From positions 1 through 64,000 of the forward strand of contig NZ_AAXY01000015.1 in NCBI RefSeq assembly GCF_000169375.1: a stretch of DNA of 64,000 nt. The letters are read 5' to 3'. Position numbers and translations under genes: made by a program. Below, piece by piece: positions 51,797 to 62,044 of the stretch. Under the pieces are notes generated by a model, which was not told the origin of the DNA, did no database searches, and was given only the letters and a program-made list of their open reading frames with translations. Within the stretch, counting starts at the first letter, position 1. Each line of letters starts with the position of its first letter. Source of the DNA: Marinobacter sp. ELB17 (GTDB lineage Bacteria; Pseudomonadota; Gammaproteobacteria; Pseudomonadales; Oleiphilaceae).

Positions 51797-51828
51797 ACTA
51801 TTAAACTATTAAACTATTAAACTATTAA
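51789..51828 (+). repeat. Five tandem copies of ACTATTAA between rsxC and rsxD
   Basis: The 8-bp unit ACTATTAA is repeated exactly five times. The first copy contains the rsxC stop codon, and the last ends 18 nt before the rsxD ATG. Each copy holds a TAA, so the array gives stop codons in several frames. Slippage would change the rsxC-rsxD distance in 8-nt steps without altering either protein. Confidence 0.9.
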
Positions 51829-51846
51829 AAAACAGGCTGTAACGTC

Positions 51847-52899
51847 ATGGCGCTTGTGCAACAGTCTTCCCCCCACGCCCACCGGGCTCGCCCTACTGCG
51901 CGGGTAATGCTGTGGGTAATTATCGCCGCGGTACCGGGGCTGCTGGCGCAAACGGTGTTTTTTGGCTGGGGTAATCTGATCAACGTGGTCTGGTGCATCG
52001 CGCTGGCACTGGCTACTGAAGCCGCCATTCTAAAATGGCGGAGCAAGCCAGTCGGGTTTTTCCTGAAAGACAACACTGCGGCTGTAACCGGCCTGTTGCT
52101 GGGCCTATCGCTGCCGCAATTTGCGCCCTGGTGGGTGTCTGCGGTAGCGGTTTTCAGCGCCATTGTGGTGGCCAAACAGCTATACGGCGGCCTGGGTTCC
52201 AATCCGTTCAATCCGGCTATGGTGGGTTACGCCCTGGTGCTGATTTCATTTCCGCTAGCGATGACCACCAACTGGGCCGCGCCGGTCGGCCTATGGCAGG
52301 ACGCACCCGGGTTTGGCGAAACCCTCAGCACCATCGCCTCGGGCCAGCAAACCGCCGTTGACGGCTGGACCATGGCCACCCCGCTGGACGAATACAAACA
52401 CAAGGTAGGCAGCCACACCGCCGCGGAAATTACGGTTCACCCCACCTTTGGCAGCTTTGTCGCTCGCGGCTGGGAGTGGGTGAACGCAGCTTTCCTGGCA
52501 GGCGGCCTGGTGTTGTTGGCGCTGCGTATTATCAGCTGGCACATACCCGTCGGTTTTTTAGGTGGGCTGGTAGCCATGAGCCTGCTGTTTGGCACCAACG
52601 CCGATCAGTATGCACCGCTTTCGCTGCATCTGCTGGCCGGTGGCACCATGCTGGGAGCATTCTTCATCGCCACCGATCCGGTGTCGGCAGCCACCAGCCA
52701 CCAAGGCAAACTGATTTATGCGGTGGGCATTGGCGCATTGGTTTACCTGATACGCAGCTGGGGCAACTATCCAGACGCCGTAGCTTTCAGCGTGTTGCTA
52801 ATGAACTTTGCGGTGCCGTTTATTGACTATTACACGCCACCACGCACCTACGGTCATCACAAGGCCCGACGCGGTTTACCCACCCGGAAGCAGGGCTGA
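51847..52899 (+). CDS. rsxD: Electron transport complex subunit RsxD
   Basis: A 350-residue membrane protein with about nine or ten helices. It has [18 protein letters not shown] and the flavin-attachment region [13 protein letters not shown], where T178 is the likely FMN-bearing threonine. A conserved [12 protein letters not shown] segment follows. It forms part of the ion channel of the Rsx complex. AGG lies upstream of the ATG, after the tandem repeat. Confidence 0.95.
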   Translation: MALVQQSSPHAHRARPTARVMLWVIIAAVPGLLAQTVFFGWGNLINVVWCIALALATEAAILKWRSKPVGFFLKDNTAAVTGLLLGLSLPQFAPWWVSAVAVFSAIVVAKQLYGGLGSNPFNPAMVGYALVLISFPLAMTTNWAAPVGLWQDAPGFGETLSTIASGQQTAVDGWTMATPLDEYKHKVGSHTAAEITVHPTFGSFVARGWEWVNAAFLAGGLVLLALRIISWHIPVGFLGGLVAMSLLFGTNADQYAPLSLHLLAGGTMLGAFFIATDPVSAATSHQGKLIYAVGIGALVYLIRSWGNYPDAVAFSVLLMNFAVPFIDYYTPPRTYGHHKARRGLPTRKQG

Positions 52900-52903
52900 C
52901 TTT

Positions 52904-53599
52904 ATGGCAACCATGGCTCAATCCATAAGCCGCAGCGCCATCGGCCTTGGCCTTTTCGCAGTGATAACCGGTGGCACCATCGCCCTGACCCAGGCAGTCA
53001 CCAAGGAGCGTATTGCCGAGCAGGCGGCACGGGCCGAAGCCGCTGCGCTGTTCGAAATCATTCCCGAAAGCGCCCATAACAATGACATGCTGAATGACAC
53101 CATCAGCTTGCCAGACGCTGCTGTTCTTAACAGCGGTGAGACGCCCAGCGCCTGGGTAGCCCGACAGCAGAGCGACTTGGTGGGCTTTATCATTCCGGTC
53201 ACGGCCACCGACGGCTATTCCGGCGACATCAACCTGTTGGTGGGCATTACTCCGTCTGGCGAGTTATTGGGTGTGCGGGTGACCGGCCACCATGAAACAC
53301 CAGGACTGGGGGATCGCATAGACACCGGAAAATCGGATTGGGTTTACCAGTTTAACGGCCACTCACTGGCCAATACGCCGGGCAAACAGTGGAATGTAAA
53401 GAAGAACGGCGGCGAATTTGACCAGTTCACCGGCGCCACCATTACCCCCCGGGCAGTGGTCAAGGCGGTTCACAAAACCCTGGTGTATGTGCGCGAACAC
53501 CAAGCCGAAATTCGCCAGAGTCTGGGTTTGCCCCTCGATCGTGGCAACCGCAAGCAACGCAGTGCCGTTGCCAGTCATCTTCCCGAGCCGGAGCACTAA
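52904..53599 (+). CDS. rsxG: Electron transport complex subunit RsxG
   Basis: A 231-residue protein with one N-terminal helix (about 10-30) and a periplasmic domain that carries covalent FMN. The attachment motif is TGAT at 176-179 (T179), within [27 protein letters not shown] is also typical. The ATG at 52904 lies 4 nt after the rsxD stop; a longer in-frame start inside rsxD is rejected. Confidence 0.95.
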   Translation: MATMAQSISRSAIGLGLFAVITGGTIALTQAVTKERIAEQAARAEAAALFEIIPESAHNNDMLNDTISLPDAAVLNSGETPSAWVARQQSDLVGFIIPVTATDGYSGDINLLVGITPSGELLGVRVTGHHETPGLGDRIDTGKSDWVYQFNGHSLANTPGKQWNVKKNGGEFDQFTGATITPRAVVKAVHKTLVYVREHQAEIRQSLGLPLDRGNRKQRSAVASHLPEPEH

Positions 53600-53604
53600 T
53601 TGCC

Positions 53605-54321
53605 ATGGCAACAAAAACATCACGCGAGATTATTCGCGACGGTCTTTGGAGCAATAACCCTGCGCTAGTGCAGGTGCTGGGGCTGTGCCCTTTGCTGGCC
53701 GTAACCAGCACAGTGGTGAACGCACTGGGACTGGGGCTGGCCACACTGCTGGTATTGATGGGTTCAAATCTGGCGGTATCGCTGATACGGAACTTTGTAA
53801 ACGAATCTGTTCGCCTGCCGGCCTTTGTGATGATCATCGCCTCGTTTGTAACCTGCGCCGAACTGCTGATGCAGGCATACACTTACGAGTTGTATCAGAT
53901 TCTGGGCATTTTCATCCCGTTGATTGTGACCAACTGCGCCATTCTGGGCCGCGCCGACGCCTTTGCATCACGCAACCCTCCAGGGCTCGCGCTGCTCGAC
54001 GGTGCCATGATGGGGCTGGGCTTCTTGGCAGTGCTGGTGGTGCTGGGCGCCATGCGCGAACTGATCGGCCAAGGCACGCTGTTCGCGGACATGCACCTTC
54101 TGCTGGGGCCCGTGGCCGCCGAGTGGACACTGCGCCCGTTTGCAGATTACCCCAACATGCTGTTTATGATGCTGCCACCCGGAGCGTTTATGGGCCTGGG
54201 CCTGCTGATCGCACTGAAAAACGTGATTGACAGTCGCATTGAAGAAAAACGCAAAGCTGCGCAAGTTGAAACGGTCAGCGCCGGCAGTAAACGGGTGCGA
54301 GTTACTGGCAGCCTTTCCTGA
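53605..54321 (+). CDS. rsxE: Electron transport complex subunit RsxE
   Basis: A 238-residue integral membrane protein with six helices, paralogous to RsxA. Family features are [21 protein letters not shown] near the start, where the cysteine lies, and [20 protein letters not shown]. It begins 5 nt after rsxG and completes the rsxABCDGE operon, followed by nth as in E. coli. Confidence 0.96.
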   Translation: MATKTSREIIRDGLWSNNPALVQVLGLCPLLAVTSTVVNALGLGLATLLVLMGSNLAVSLIRNFVNESVRLPAFVMIIASFVTCAELLMQAYTYELYQILGIFIPLIVTNCAILGRADAFASRNPPGLALLDGAMMGLGFLAVLVVLGAMRELIGQGTLFADMHLLLGPVAAEWTLRPFADYPNMLFMMLPPGAFMGLGLLIALKNVIDSRIEEKRKAAQVETVSAGSKRVRVTGSLS

Positions 54322-54397
54322 TAAAAACTGACAAACAACGAACGATCGATTGCAGGCGCAATCTTGCCTGGCACACCCTCTTTATTGAATGACGGTT

Positions 54398-55036
54398 ATG
54401 AACAAACAGAAACGCACAGAAATTTTCAGCCGTTTACGGGAAGAAAATCCCAAGCCGGTTACCGAACTGAACTACAGCTCCAATTTTGAATTGCTGATTG
54501 CGGTCATTCTATCGGCGCAGGCCACCGATGTGGGCGTGAACAAAGCCACCAACAAACTGTATTCGGTGGCGAACACCCCGGAGGCCATTTTTGCCCTGGG
54601 CGTAGATGGCCTTAAGGAATACATAAAAACCATTGGCCTGTTTAACAGCAAAGCCGGAAACGTGATAAAAACCTGTCGCGCGCTGATCGATCGGCACGCA
54701 AGCCAGGTACCGCGAACCCGGGAAGAACTGGAAGCATTACCCGGTGTTGGCCGCAAAACCGCCAATGTGGTGCTGAACACAGCGTTTGGTCAAATCGCCA
54801 TGGCCGTAGATACCCACATATTCCGAGTATCTAACCGTACCGGTATTGCTCCGGGCAAGAACGTGCTGGAAGTGGAAAAACGTCTGATACGCCTGGTACC
54901 GCAGGAGTTTTTGCTGGATGCCCATCACTGGCTTATTCTGCACGGGCGCTATACCTGCATCGCCCGAAAACCTCGGTGCGGTGCCTGTCTTATTGAAGAT
55001 TTGTGCGAGTTCAAGGATAAACGCGACTATATATGA
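54398..55036 (+). CDS. nth: Endonuclease III
   Basis: A 212-residue base-excision repair glycosylase/AP lyase that removes oxidised pyrimidines. The helix-hairpin-helix is LPGVGRKTANVVL, with catalytic K120 and D138 at the same positions as in E. coli. The C-terminal [4Fe-4S] loop has the spacing C-X6-C-X2-C-X5-C. The start MNKQKRTEIF is preferred over an ATG 9 nt upstream. Its position after rsxE is a conserved linkage. Confidence 0.96.
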   Translation: MNKQKRTEIFSRLREENPKPVTELNYSSNFELLIAVILSAQATDVGVNKATNKLYSVANTPEAIFALGVDGLKEYIKTIGLFNSKAGNVIKTCRALIDRHASQVPRTREELEALPGVGRKTANVVLNTAFGQIAMAVDTHIFRVSNRTGIAPGKNVLEVEKRLIRLVPQEFLLDAHHWLILHGRYTCIARKPRCGACLIEDLCEFKDKRDYI

Positions 55037-55037
55037 T

Positions 55038-55089
55038 GCCTGATGCCCGATCAGGCTCGGCTGCCAACACGTGAGCGGCGCTGGCAGCC
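55038..55089. terminator. Inverted repeats between convergent nth and rpoS
   Basis: Two stem-loops fill the 60-bp gap: GCCTGAT/ATCAGGC at 55038-55056 and GGCTGCCA/TGGCAGCC at 55059-55089. Neither is followed by a T-run. Their place between convergent stop codons suggests two-way termination or mRNA 3'-end protection. Confidence 0.5.
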
Positions 55090-55096
55090 CTGACGG

Positions 55097-56098
55097 CTAC
55101 TGGAATAAAAGATTTCCAGTAAGCCCTTCTTTTTCCAATATCTCGCGCAGCCTACGTAGAGCTTCCACCTGAATCTGGCGCACTCGTTCTCGGGTCAGTC
55201 CGATTTCCTGCCCAACTTCTTCCAGCGTACTAACAGGATAGCCACGCAAGCCAAAACGGCGAGCCAGCACTTCCTGCTGTTTTTCGCTAAGTTGGTCAAT
55301 CCACTGTTGCAGGCAAACCGAAATGTTGTTGTCCTGCAGCACATCGGCGGGGTCTGATGCGCCTTCGTCGGCTACCGTATCCAAAAGGGATTTTTCACCG
55401 CCGGCGCCAATGGGCGTGTCCATAGAAGCAACGCGCTCGTTCAACCCGAGCATACGCTTAACATCTTTGACCGGTTTGTCGACCTTGCGGGCAATTTCTT
55501 CGGCTGTGGGTTCGTGGTCTAGTTGCTGGGTCAGCTCGCGGGCCGCCCGCAGATACAGGTTGAGTTCTTTCACCACGTGAATGGGCAAGCGAATAGTGCG
55601 GGTCTGGTTCATGATGCCGCGTTCGATGGTTTGGCGAATCCACCAGGTGGCATAAGTAGAGAAGCGAAACCCGCGCTCTGGGTCAAACTTTTCAACCGCG
55701 CGAATCAAACCAAGGTTACCTTCTTCAATCAGATCCAACAGAGTCAAACCGCGATTCACATAGCGCCGGGCGATTTTTACAACCAGCCGCAAGTTGCTTT
55801 CAATCATGCGTTTACGACCTGATTCCTCGCCTTTTCGGGCCAGGCGTGCAAAGTACACTTCCTCTTCAGGGGTAAGCAGCGGCGAAAAGCCTATTTCGTT
55901 GAGGTAAAGCTGTGTTGCATCCAGCTGCTTGCTGCTGCTGTAATAACGACTGCTCGCCGGACGACTAGCAGGTTTCGCAGATGTTTTGGTGGCAACCTTG
56001 CGCGGTGAGGCTGTATCCCCGGATTTTAGTTTCTTCTTTTCAGCGTCTTCGGACTGCTCGACGCGATCGACAATCAAGTCTTCCTGATATTGTGACAT
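55097..56098 (-). CDS. rpoS: RNA polymerase sigma factor RpoS
   Basis: A 333-residue stationary-phase/general-stress sigma factor. Region 1.2 opens [21 protein letters not shown]. Region 2 has [17 protein letters not shown] and [16 protein letters not shown]. Region 4.2 has [19 protein letters not shown]. The first 45 residues are charged and variable. The gene follows nlpD, the usual arrangement, and is converged on by nth. Confidence 0.97.
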   Translation of the reverse strand: MSQYQEDLIVDRVEQSEDAEKKKLKSGDTASPRKVATKTSAKPASRPASSRYYSSSKQLDATQLYLNEIGFSPLLTPEEEVYFARLARKGEESGRKRMIESNLRLVVKIARRYVNRGLTLLDLIEEGNLGLIRAVEKFDPERGFRFSTYATWWIRQTIERGIMNQTRTIRLPIHVVKELNLYLRAARELTQQLDHEPTAEEIARKVDKPVKDVKRMLGLNERVASMDTPIGAGGEKSLLDTVADEGASDPADVLQDNNISVCLQQWIDQLSEKQQEVLARRFGLRGYPVSTLEEVGQEIGLTRERVRQIQVEALRRLREILEKEGLTGNLLFQ

Positions 56099-56273
56099 TT
56101 TGTTTGCCCCGCCTCTAAATGATCCTGGACAGCGCCCGTGTTTTGTTTGTTAGGTCGGGCGTGCCGTTCTATTCGTGGTCGTATTCAGGACATCTATTCA
56201 TGGCCACCCTGGCCGCTGTTGTTTCATTATTATTTTATGTGTGCGTACGTGCTTTTACGGAGTACTACCTAGT
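56099..56273 (-). promoter_or_regulatory. rpoS leader (nlpD-rpoS intergenic region)
   Basis: A 175-nt untranslated stretch separates the nlpD stop from the rpoS ATG. On the minus strand it contains a GGCCAGGGTGGCC stem and CGCCCG/CGGGCG arms separated by about 20 nt, about 25-60 nt before the ATG. In other gammaproteobacteria the rpoS leader folds back on the ribosome-binding site and is a target of small RNAs and Hfq. A comparable role here is inference. No gene is seen. Confidence 0.45.
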
Positions 56274-57080
56274 CTACCGCGCTGGTAAATAATATGCTGG
56301 ATTTACTGGGTTGCCATTTTTTCGTATTTCAAAATGCAACATTGGCCGCTCTGCGCCGCTGCTGCCCAATTCGGCAATTATCTGACCAGCCTGAACATTC
56401 TCCCCTTCTTTGACCAGTATTTTACGATTGTGCCCGTAAGCGCTGAGATACTGCTCGCTGTGATTAACGATTACAAGGTTGCCATAACCCAGCAAGCCGC
56501 TGCCTGCGTAGACCACACTTCCGCCAGCCGCAGCCCGTATAGAGTCGCCGGATTTTCCGGCAATATCAATCCCTTTGTTGACTTTCCCGGATGCTGAAAA
56601 GTTAGCAATTACAGTGCCAGAGTGAGGCCACCGCCATTTTATATCGGCAACGGTCTGGGTCTGCGACGCCAAAGGTGCGCTTGTGTCAGGCTTTCGGGTA
56701 ATCACAGGTTGTCTGGTCGGCTTGGGGACTCGGGCGCTGCTGCTCGTTACTGCCGCTGCGCTGCGCTTGGCCCCAGCCCCTGCAACCGCTGTAGTGGGCG
56801 CTCGGCCACGCTTGTCAAGACGCAACACCTGGCCCGGTAGAATGGTCCAAGGTGCTCGCAAGCCATTGGCGTTGCCCAACTCCCGATAATCGCGACCGTA
56901 GCGCCAGGCAATGCCGTACAGCGTTTCACCGGACTTGACCATGTGCTGGCCCCAATACACCGGGGGGTTATAAATGTCGTCCTGATACAGCGCCGCCGTA
57001 TTGCAGCCGCCCAGCATCAACGTCAGCCACAACAGAGCTGCGACTGGATAGTTGAAAAAAACGCGGGGCTGGGAAATCAC
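56274..57080 (-). CDS. nlpD: NlpD-like lipoprotein with LysM and LytM domains
   Basis: A 268-residue outer-membrane lipoprotein. The signal peptide ends in a lipobox LGGC with C26. A LysM peptidoglycan-binding domain (about 45-88) begins HMVKSGETLYGIAWRYG. A basic Ser/Thr linker leads to a C-terminal LytM (M23) domain (about 150-268). The first zinc-ligand histidine of active enzymes is replaced (NKGIDIAG), so it is likely non-catalytic. As for E. coli NlpD, the expected role is activating the amidase AmiC during cell division. The rpoS promoter usually lies inside this gene. Confidence 0.93.
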   Translation of the reverse strand: MISQPRVFFNYPVAALLWLTLMLGGCNTAALYQDDIYNPPVYWGQHMVKSGETLYGIAWRYGRDYRELGNANGLRAPWTILPGQVLRLDKRGRAPTTAVAGAGAKRSAAAVTSSSARVPKPTRQPVITRKPDTSAPLASQTQTVADIKWRWPHSGTVIANFSASGKVNKGIDIAGKSGDSIRAAAGGSVVYAGSGLLGYGNLVIVNHSEQYLSAYGHNRKILVKEGENVQAGQIIAELGSSGAERPMLHFEIRKNGNPVNPAYYLPAR

Positions 57081-57268
57081 GACATAGGTACCGATGCGGT
57101 TATGAAAAATTCAGCTCAACAATAATGCAAGCCCGCGCCGGTGTCTAAGTAGATTCGGAATATTCGCTGTAAGCCACTATTGTTGCGGTGATTTTTCTAA
57201 CTGGTACAGCAGGCTTTACGGGCACTCATGTTACTCAGGGGAACAGTGTCTCTTACATTTCGTAACAT

Positions 57269-58258
57269 TCAGGAGCGTTTACGCCCGGCAAAACGCAGCC
57301 CCAACCACTCCACCACCAGCACTAGCAGAATGCCCGCCACGACCATCAATAAGGCCTGGAAAACAAGTGGATTCAGGTCGGTCAGTTCAGCAAACAACGC
57401 CGGGCTAATGCTGACTTCGTGCACAGGCACCTGCTCTCCGGCGCTGTTAATCCGCCAACTCAGAGTTTCTTTCCAGGGCCAGACCTTGTTCAGCGCGCCC
57501 AGCATAAATCCGATCAACAGTGCCAGAACAACGTCGTGAAAACGGTCAAAGGCCCAGGTAATAACACGAGCAATAGAAAAAAGACCCGTTGCACAGCCGC
57601 CAACAAACAGCAACAACAACGCAACGTCAAAGTCCTTTATGGCGCCAAGCACTGGCACATACATACCCAGAATGACCAAAATAAAACTGCCGGAAATGCC
57701 CGGTAGAATCATCGCACAAATGGCGATGGCTCCAGCGAACAGAAACATGGGCGCCGAGGGCTCGACGGCCACAGCCGGCAAGCTGGTTATCCACCACGCA
57801 AAGGCCGTACCCACCAATAGCGGCAGCACCAGGCGCCAATGATACTGGCGAACTTCGCGCCCAACGTGCCACACAGAGGCCAAAATCAGTCCGAAGAAAA
57901 AACTCCACAGCAAGATCGGATAGGTGGTCAGTAAATAGCTGATCGCTGATGCCATGGTGGCGATGCTGAGCACAATGCCACCCAGCAGGGTCAACAAAAA
58001 ACTGCCATCGCAGACCTGCCAGAAAACGGCGACGCGGCCCCGAATTAAGTCGGTCAAAAGCGCTTTAGGCACTGCATTTATCGCTGCCAGCATGCGAAAA
58101 TAAATGCCGGTAATAAACGCAATGGTGCCACCAGAAACGCCAGGAACTATGTCGGCCGCGCCCATGGCCAACCCCCGCAGAAAAACCGACGGCAAACCCT
58201 GGGAACGCAAAGCGGCGGTCTTCTCATCAGTCCGCAAAGTGGGCGACGTTTGGCTCAT
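57269..58258 (-). CDS. DUF368 family membrane protein
   Basis: A 329-residue polytopic membrane protein with about eight to nine helices. The family feature is GAADIVPGVSGGTIAFITGIY, with a related repeat later (ILPGISGSFILVILGMY); each half carries a PGxSGxxI motif. DUF368 proteins have recently been linked to undecaprenyl-phosphate flipping across the membrane (PopT type). That link is from knowledge of the family, not from this sequence. The stop of pcm overlaps its start by 1 nt. About 190 bp with the nlpD promoter follow. Confidence 0.87.
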   Translation of the reverse strand: MSQTSPTLRTDEKTAALRSQGLPSVFLRGLAMGAADIVPGVSGGTIAFITGIYFRMLAAINAVPKALLTDLIRGRVAVFWQVCDGSFLLTLLGGIVLSIATMASAISYLLTTYPILLWSFFFGLILASVWHVGREVRQYHWRLVLPLLVGTAFAWWITSLPAVAVEPSAPMFLFAGAIAICAMILPGISGSFILVILGMYVPVLGAIKDFDVALLLLFVGGCATGLFSIARVITWAFDRFHDVVLALLIGFMLGALNKVWPWKETLSWRINSAGEQVPVHEVSISPALFAELTDLNPLVFQALLMVVAGILLVLVVEWLGLRFAGRKRS

Positions 58259-58914
58259 CAGCGCACCACGCCGCCCAACAAAGGCACAAACTTGACAGCT
58301 TCCAATTCCGTGCGTTCAAAACGATCGCCGCGGCGCACAATTTGAACCAGTACCTGTCGTTCAGCCCCCACCGGGGAGATCAGAACACCGTTGTCTGCAA
58401 GCTGTTGCAACAACTCGACGGGCACCTCGGTGGGTGCGGCGGTTACAATAATGCCGTCGTACGGGCCACGTTCGGGCCAGCCCATACCACCATCAGCGTG
58501 GCGCAGCACAGCGTTGCGACACTTTAGATCGCGCAGGCGCTCCCTTGCTCGGTCCTGAAGTGGTTTTATGCGTTCAACGCTGAACACCTCGGCAAACAAG
58601 TTGCACAGCACCGCGGTCTGATAGCCAGAGCCAGTGCCCAATTCCAACACTTTCTTCGGTTGGTGGCCGTATAGCAATTCGGTCATACGGGCAACAATAT
58701 AGGGTTGCGACAAGGTCTGGTTGTGGCCAATCGGCAAAGCAGTATCTTCATAGGCCCTGTGCGCCAAAGCTTCATCGAGAAAAATATGGCGTGGAACCTC
58801 GGCTATGGCGTCTAATACCTGTGGTGACGAAATGCCTTTGTCTTTCAGACGCTGGATCAGGCGCAGGCGGGTGCGCCTGGACGTCATGCCTATTCCTTGC
58901 ATGTGCGCACTCAT
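58258..58914 (-). CDS. pcm: Protein-L-isoaspartate O-methyltransferase
   Basis: A 218-residue SAM-dependent enzyme that repairs isoaspartate in aged proteins. Motif I is [15 protein letters not shown], preceded by [17 protein letters not shown], which binds the substrate. It overlaps surE by 4 nt. The surE-pcm-nlpD-rpoS linkage is conserved; here a DUF368 gene is inserted between pcm and nlpD. Confidence 0.95.
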   Translation of the reverse strand: MSAHMQGIGMTSRRTRLRLIQRLKDKGISSPQVLDAIAEVPRHIFLDEALAHRAYEDTALPIGHNQTLSQPYIVARMTELLYGHQPKKVLELGTGSGYQTAVLCNLFAEVFSVERIKPLQDRARERLRDLKCRNAVLRHADGGMGWPERGPYDGIIVTAAPTEVPVELLQQLADNGVLISPVGAERQVLVQIVRRGDRFERTELEAVKFVPLLGGVVR

Positions 58915-59693
58915 TGTATCTTGCCTGAGCTGTCTTCCAGCGCTCCAACCCAGTCACGCAGGCTAGACATCACTTGGTGCCGGGTCATGTCGATATGCAC
59001 CGGCGTAATAGACACGTAACCTTGAGAAATGGCGTGAAAATCGGTGCCCGGGCCTGCATCACCGCCGTTACCAGCAGCGCCTATCCAATAGCGCTTTTTG
59101 CCGCGGGGACAGGTCATGGGCACCGCACCCTCGGCCCGTTCACGGGCGCCCAGACGTGTTACGCGGAATCCGGACAGTTCACTCCAGGGCAAATCCGGTA
59201 CGTTCACATTCAGAATGGAACGCGGCCCAAGGTCCATGGGCTTATGGAATTTCAGCAGCGTAGCAACCACCCTTGCGGCGGTGTCGTAATGAAACCGACC
59301 GTTATTGACGAGCGAAACCGCAATCGCCGGAAGGCCTAAATGACGGCCTTCGGTGGCTGCCGCAACGGTGCCAGAATAAATAATGTCATCGCCCAGATTG
59401 GCGTGTGTGTTGATGCCCGACACTACTCGGTCAAAGGGTTGGTCGAACAAACCGTTTACCGCAAGATGGACACAGTCTGTTGGCGTGCCATCTAACGAGT
59501 AAAAGCCATTTGGATGCTTTTCCACCGTCAACGGGCGCTTCAGGGTCAGCGAATTACTGGCGCCGCTGTGGTCTCGATCAGGGGCCACCACATGCAGTTC
59601 ACCCAGGCCTTGCAAACCTTCGTAAAGGGCAATTAGCCCCGGCGAATGCACGCCGTCATCATTGGATAACAGTATTCGCACCTTGTGCTCCAT
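58911..59693 (-). CDS. surE: 5'/3'-nucleotidase SurE
   Basis: A 260-residue metal-dependent survival phosphatase that dephosphorylates nucleoside monophosphates. The N-terminal metal site is [13 protein letters not shown] (D12, D13), and [16 protein letters not shown] and [23 protein letters not shown] are also typical. It lies between truD and pcm, overlapping pcm by 4 nt. Confidence 0.96.
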   Translation of the reverse strand: MEHKVRILLSNDDGVHSPGLIALYEGLQGLGELHVVAPDRDHSGASNSLTLKRPLTVEKHPNGFYSLDGTPTDCVHLAVNGLFDQPFDRVVSGINTHANLGDDIIYSGTVAAATEGRHLGLPAIAVSLVNNGRFHYDTAARVVATLLKFHKPMDLGPRSILNVNVPDLPWSELSGFRVTRLGARERAEGAVPMTCPRGKKRYWIGAAGNGGDAGPGTDFHAISQGYVSITPVHIDMTRHQVMSSLRDWVGALEDSSGKIQ

Positions 59694-59700
59694 AGATTTG

Positions 59701-60804
59701 TTATTCGTTAAGCCGACTCAGGGCAAGATCCTGCAACGCAAAAACGTCTGCCAGCAGCGTTGTTGCATACTGGCCAGCGCCCAACGTAAATTCGATTGCC
59801 AGTGTGGCGCTGTCTTGCCATTCCCAATTCAGGTTTTGCGGCACCAGCTGCAGGGGCCGGCGCTCCGGCTGCATGCGCGTGCTGGCAAAGAGCGCGGCTA
59901 ACTGCGGATTGGCTGCCACCGCCGAGCGCTCTAGCTGCTCCTGTTCGCCGGTCGCGCGGGTACCACCATCACCCCACAGCGGGCCCGTGACCCCCTGATC
60001 ATCCGGCTCGCCAGCCATGGGCTGGCACCAGCTACCATTGTTGACGCGCGCGGCCAGCGCTTCATTAAACAGCCACGAGCGGGCAGCGGAAAAATACAAT
60101 ACATTTTTCGAATCCTGACTGCTACGGCCGCCACGACCCCGGCCTTTGCCACGGCCCTTGGCGGGACGATTCAACGAGCGCGGATTCAACAACAACGCAT
60201 TGTCTAGATTGGCGCCGTTATGGCCAAAGCGCTGGGGACCAAAATAATTGGGCACGCCGGACTGTGCCAAACGCTCTAGTGCCTGATCAATAGCGCCTTG
60301 CTCGCCAGCCACATTGCGCAGAATAATACGAAAGCGATTACCGCTGTGATCACCGCGGCGCAACTTGCTCGCGCTGCGACAACTGTCTGTTACTGGCCAG
60401 TATTCGCTGACGCTGGCGATAAAATCTGCATCGCTGTCATTCTGGCCAGGGCGATAAAGACTGAACCACTGCCATGTCACGGCATGGCGATCTTTGAGGC
60501 CGCAAAAGCTCACGTCAAAGGGGCGTAAATCGGCCATCGCTGCCAGCTCACGGGCGACATATTCGGTATTATCGCCGGTTTTTTGCAACCGCAAGCATAG
60601 GTGTTCGCCGGCGTTTCCGCTGCCATTTTCGCCCTGAATGTTGGCCTTGTCCAGAACTTCACTAACCTGGAAGTCGTTTGCACAGTGTTTAAAATTGGCA
60701 CTGGCCACGCACTTGCCGGTAGATGATGGCCATTGCAGGCGCCAGTTATGGCCTTGCGCCGGATCTGAAGTGTCGTTTCGAGTGCCGTTTTGAGTATCGT
60801 TCAT
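59701..60804 (-). CDS. truD: tRNA pseudouridine(13) synthase TruD
   Basis: A 367-residue pseudouridine synthase that modifies U13 of tRNA-Glu. The active-site segment [13 protein letters not shown] contains the catalytic aspartate, and [12 protein letters not shown] is a family motif. An Arg/Gly-rich stretch ([14 protein letters not shown], near residue 215) is an unusual basic insertion. The ATG at 60804 overlaps the ispF stop (ATGA). The N-terminal 25 residues are polar and variable. Confidence 0.94.
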   Translation of the reverse strand: MNDTQNGTRNDTSDPAQGHNWRLQWPSSTGKCVASANFKHCANDFQVSEVLDKANIQGENGSGNAGEHLCLRLQKTGDNTEYVARELAAMADLRPFDVSFCGLKDRHAVTWQWFSLYRPGQNDSDADFIASVSEYWPVTDSCRSASKLRRGDHSGNRFRIILRNVAGEQGAIDQALERLAQSGVPNYFGPQRFGHNGANLDNALLLNPRSLNRPAKGRGKGRGRGGRSSQDSKNVLYFSAARSWLFNEALAARVNNGSWCQPMAGEPDDQGVTGPLWGDGGTRATGEQEQLERSAVAANPQLAALFASTRMQPERRPLQLVPQNLNWEWQDSATLAIEFTLGAGQYATTLLADVFALQDLALSRLNE

Positions 60805-61280
60805 GAGTTTTGCGCTTGCAGCAGGCAAATCGCCTGGCAGGCAATGCCCTCCCCGCGGCCGGTGAAGCCCAGCTGTTCGCTGGTGGTGGCTTTCACACTG
60901 ACCTGACTGGCGGTCATGTTCAGGTCCTGTGCAATATTCACGCGCATGGCGTTGATGTGAGGCGCCATTTTGGGCGCCTGGGCGATGATGGTGACATCCA
61001 CATTCACCACGCTGTAATTCAGTTCCTGAACCCGCTGCATGACGCGACGCAGCAGATCACGACTGTCCGCACCGGCCCAGTCGGCGCTGGTGTCCGGGAA
61101 CAGGTGGCCAATATCACCCAGCGCAAGAGCGCCAAGCAGCGCATCCGCCAACGCGTGCAGCAGCACATCGCCGTCAGAATGAGCCTTCAAACCACAACTA
61201 TAGGGAATACTGACACCCCCCAGAATAATCCTGTCGCCTTCACAAAAAGCGTGAACATCAAAGCCCTGACCAATTCGCAT
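60801..61280 (-). CDS. ispF: 2-C-methyl-D-erythritol 2,4-cyclodiphosphate synthase
   Basis: A 159-residue trimeric enzyme of the MEP isoprenoid pathway. The zinc ligands are D8 and H10 (GFDVHAF) and H42 (VLLHAL). The substrate loop H34-S35-D36 and DIGHLFPDT are present. It lies 24 nt after ispD, which acts two steps earlier in the same pathway, and overlaps truD. Confidence 0.96.
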   Translation of the reverse strand: MRIGQGFDVHAFCEGDRIILGGVSIPYSCGLKAHSDGDVLLHALADALLGALALGDIGHLFPDTSADWAGADSRDLLRRVMQRVQELNYSVVNVDVTIIAQAPKMAPHINAMRVNIAQDLNMTASQVSVKATTSEQLGFTGRGEGIACQAICLLQAQNS

Positions 61281-61304
61281 ACTAATTCCGTTCAGATGAC
61301 CACA

Positions 61305-62006
61305 TTACAACTGGCCAAGAATGAAGCCGGCCAACGCCAAATCCGCAGGCACGGTGATTTTGATATTATCCGGCCGCCCTTCCACCAACAGCGGCCTGTG
61401 GCCAGCCTGTTCCATCGCCGAGGCCTCGTCGGTTATTGCAAAACCTTGATTTAAAGCCCTTTGTAAGGCGTCACGCAACAGACCGTAGCGGAACACTTGC
61501 GGGGTTAGCGCGCGCCACAGATAGCGGCGGTCAACGGTTGATGTAACCGTATCCGGCGCTTGGGGGCTTGCCATTTTGAGGGTGTCAGTGACCGGTGAAG
61601 CTAGCAGGCCACCCACACTGTGGGCACCCACTTTTTCTAACAGCCGTTTAAGATCGTCAGACGCCACACAAGGGCGAGCCGCGTCATGTACCAATACCCA
61701 GTCTTCATTTTTGGCCTTTGGCGCTAATGCCTGCAACGCATTCAGTACCGAATTGGCACGCTCGTTACCGCCGGCGCAAGTTGCAATTCGGCTGTCAGAA
61801 CTTGCGTTCGTGCTGGCCCACCAAATGTCGGTGGAGCTTAATGGCACTATACACCCTGCCGCCGGCAACGCAGCCAGCAAACGCCGCAGGGTTATATCCA
61901 ATATGTATTCACTATTAACACGCAGATACTGTTTTGGGCACTCAGCCGCCATGCGCTGACCAACACCTGCAGCGGGAACAATCAGCCAAAGAGAAGCTTC
62001 AGGCAT
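61305..62006 (-). CDS. ispD: 2-C-methyl-D-erythritol 4-phosphate cytidylyltransferase
   Basis: A 233-residue nucleotidyltransferase of the MEP pathway. The CTP-binding loop is IVPAAGVGQRMAAECPKQYL. VLVHDAARPCVASDDLKRLL and the later DEASAMEQAGHRP are conserved. It lies between ftsB and ispF, the standard gammaproteobacterial order. Confidence 0.95.
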   Translation of the reverse strand: MPEASLWLIVPAAGVGQRMAAECPKQYLRVNSEYILDITLRRLLAALPAAGCIVPLSSTDIWWASTNASSDSRIATCAGGNERANSVLNALQALAPKAKNEDWVLVHDAARPCVASDDLKRLLEKVGAHSVGGLLASPVTDTLKMASPQAPDTVTSTVDRRYLWRALTPQVFRYGLLRDALQRALNQGFAITDEASAMEQAGHRPLLVEGRPDNIKITVPADLALAGFILGQL

Positions 62007-62044
62007 GGGCTGGGGCGCCGTGGTTGTGGAGCAGGAAGCTGAGG

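Noticed and set aside
51789..51828. The tandem array as a CRISPR
   Set aside because: The units are 8 bp with no spacers and no cas genes are nearby; it is a simple tandem repeat.
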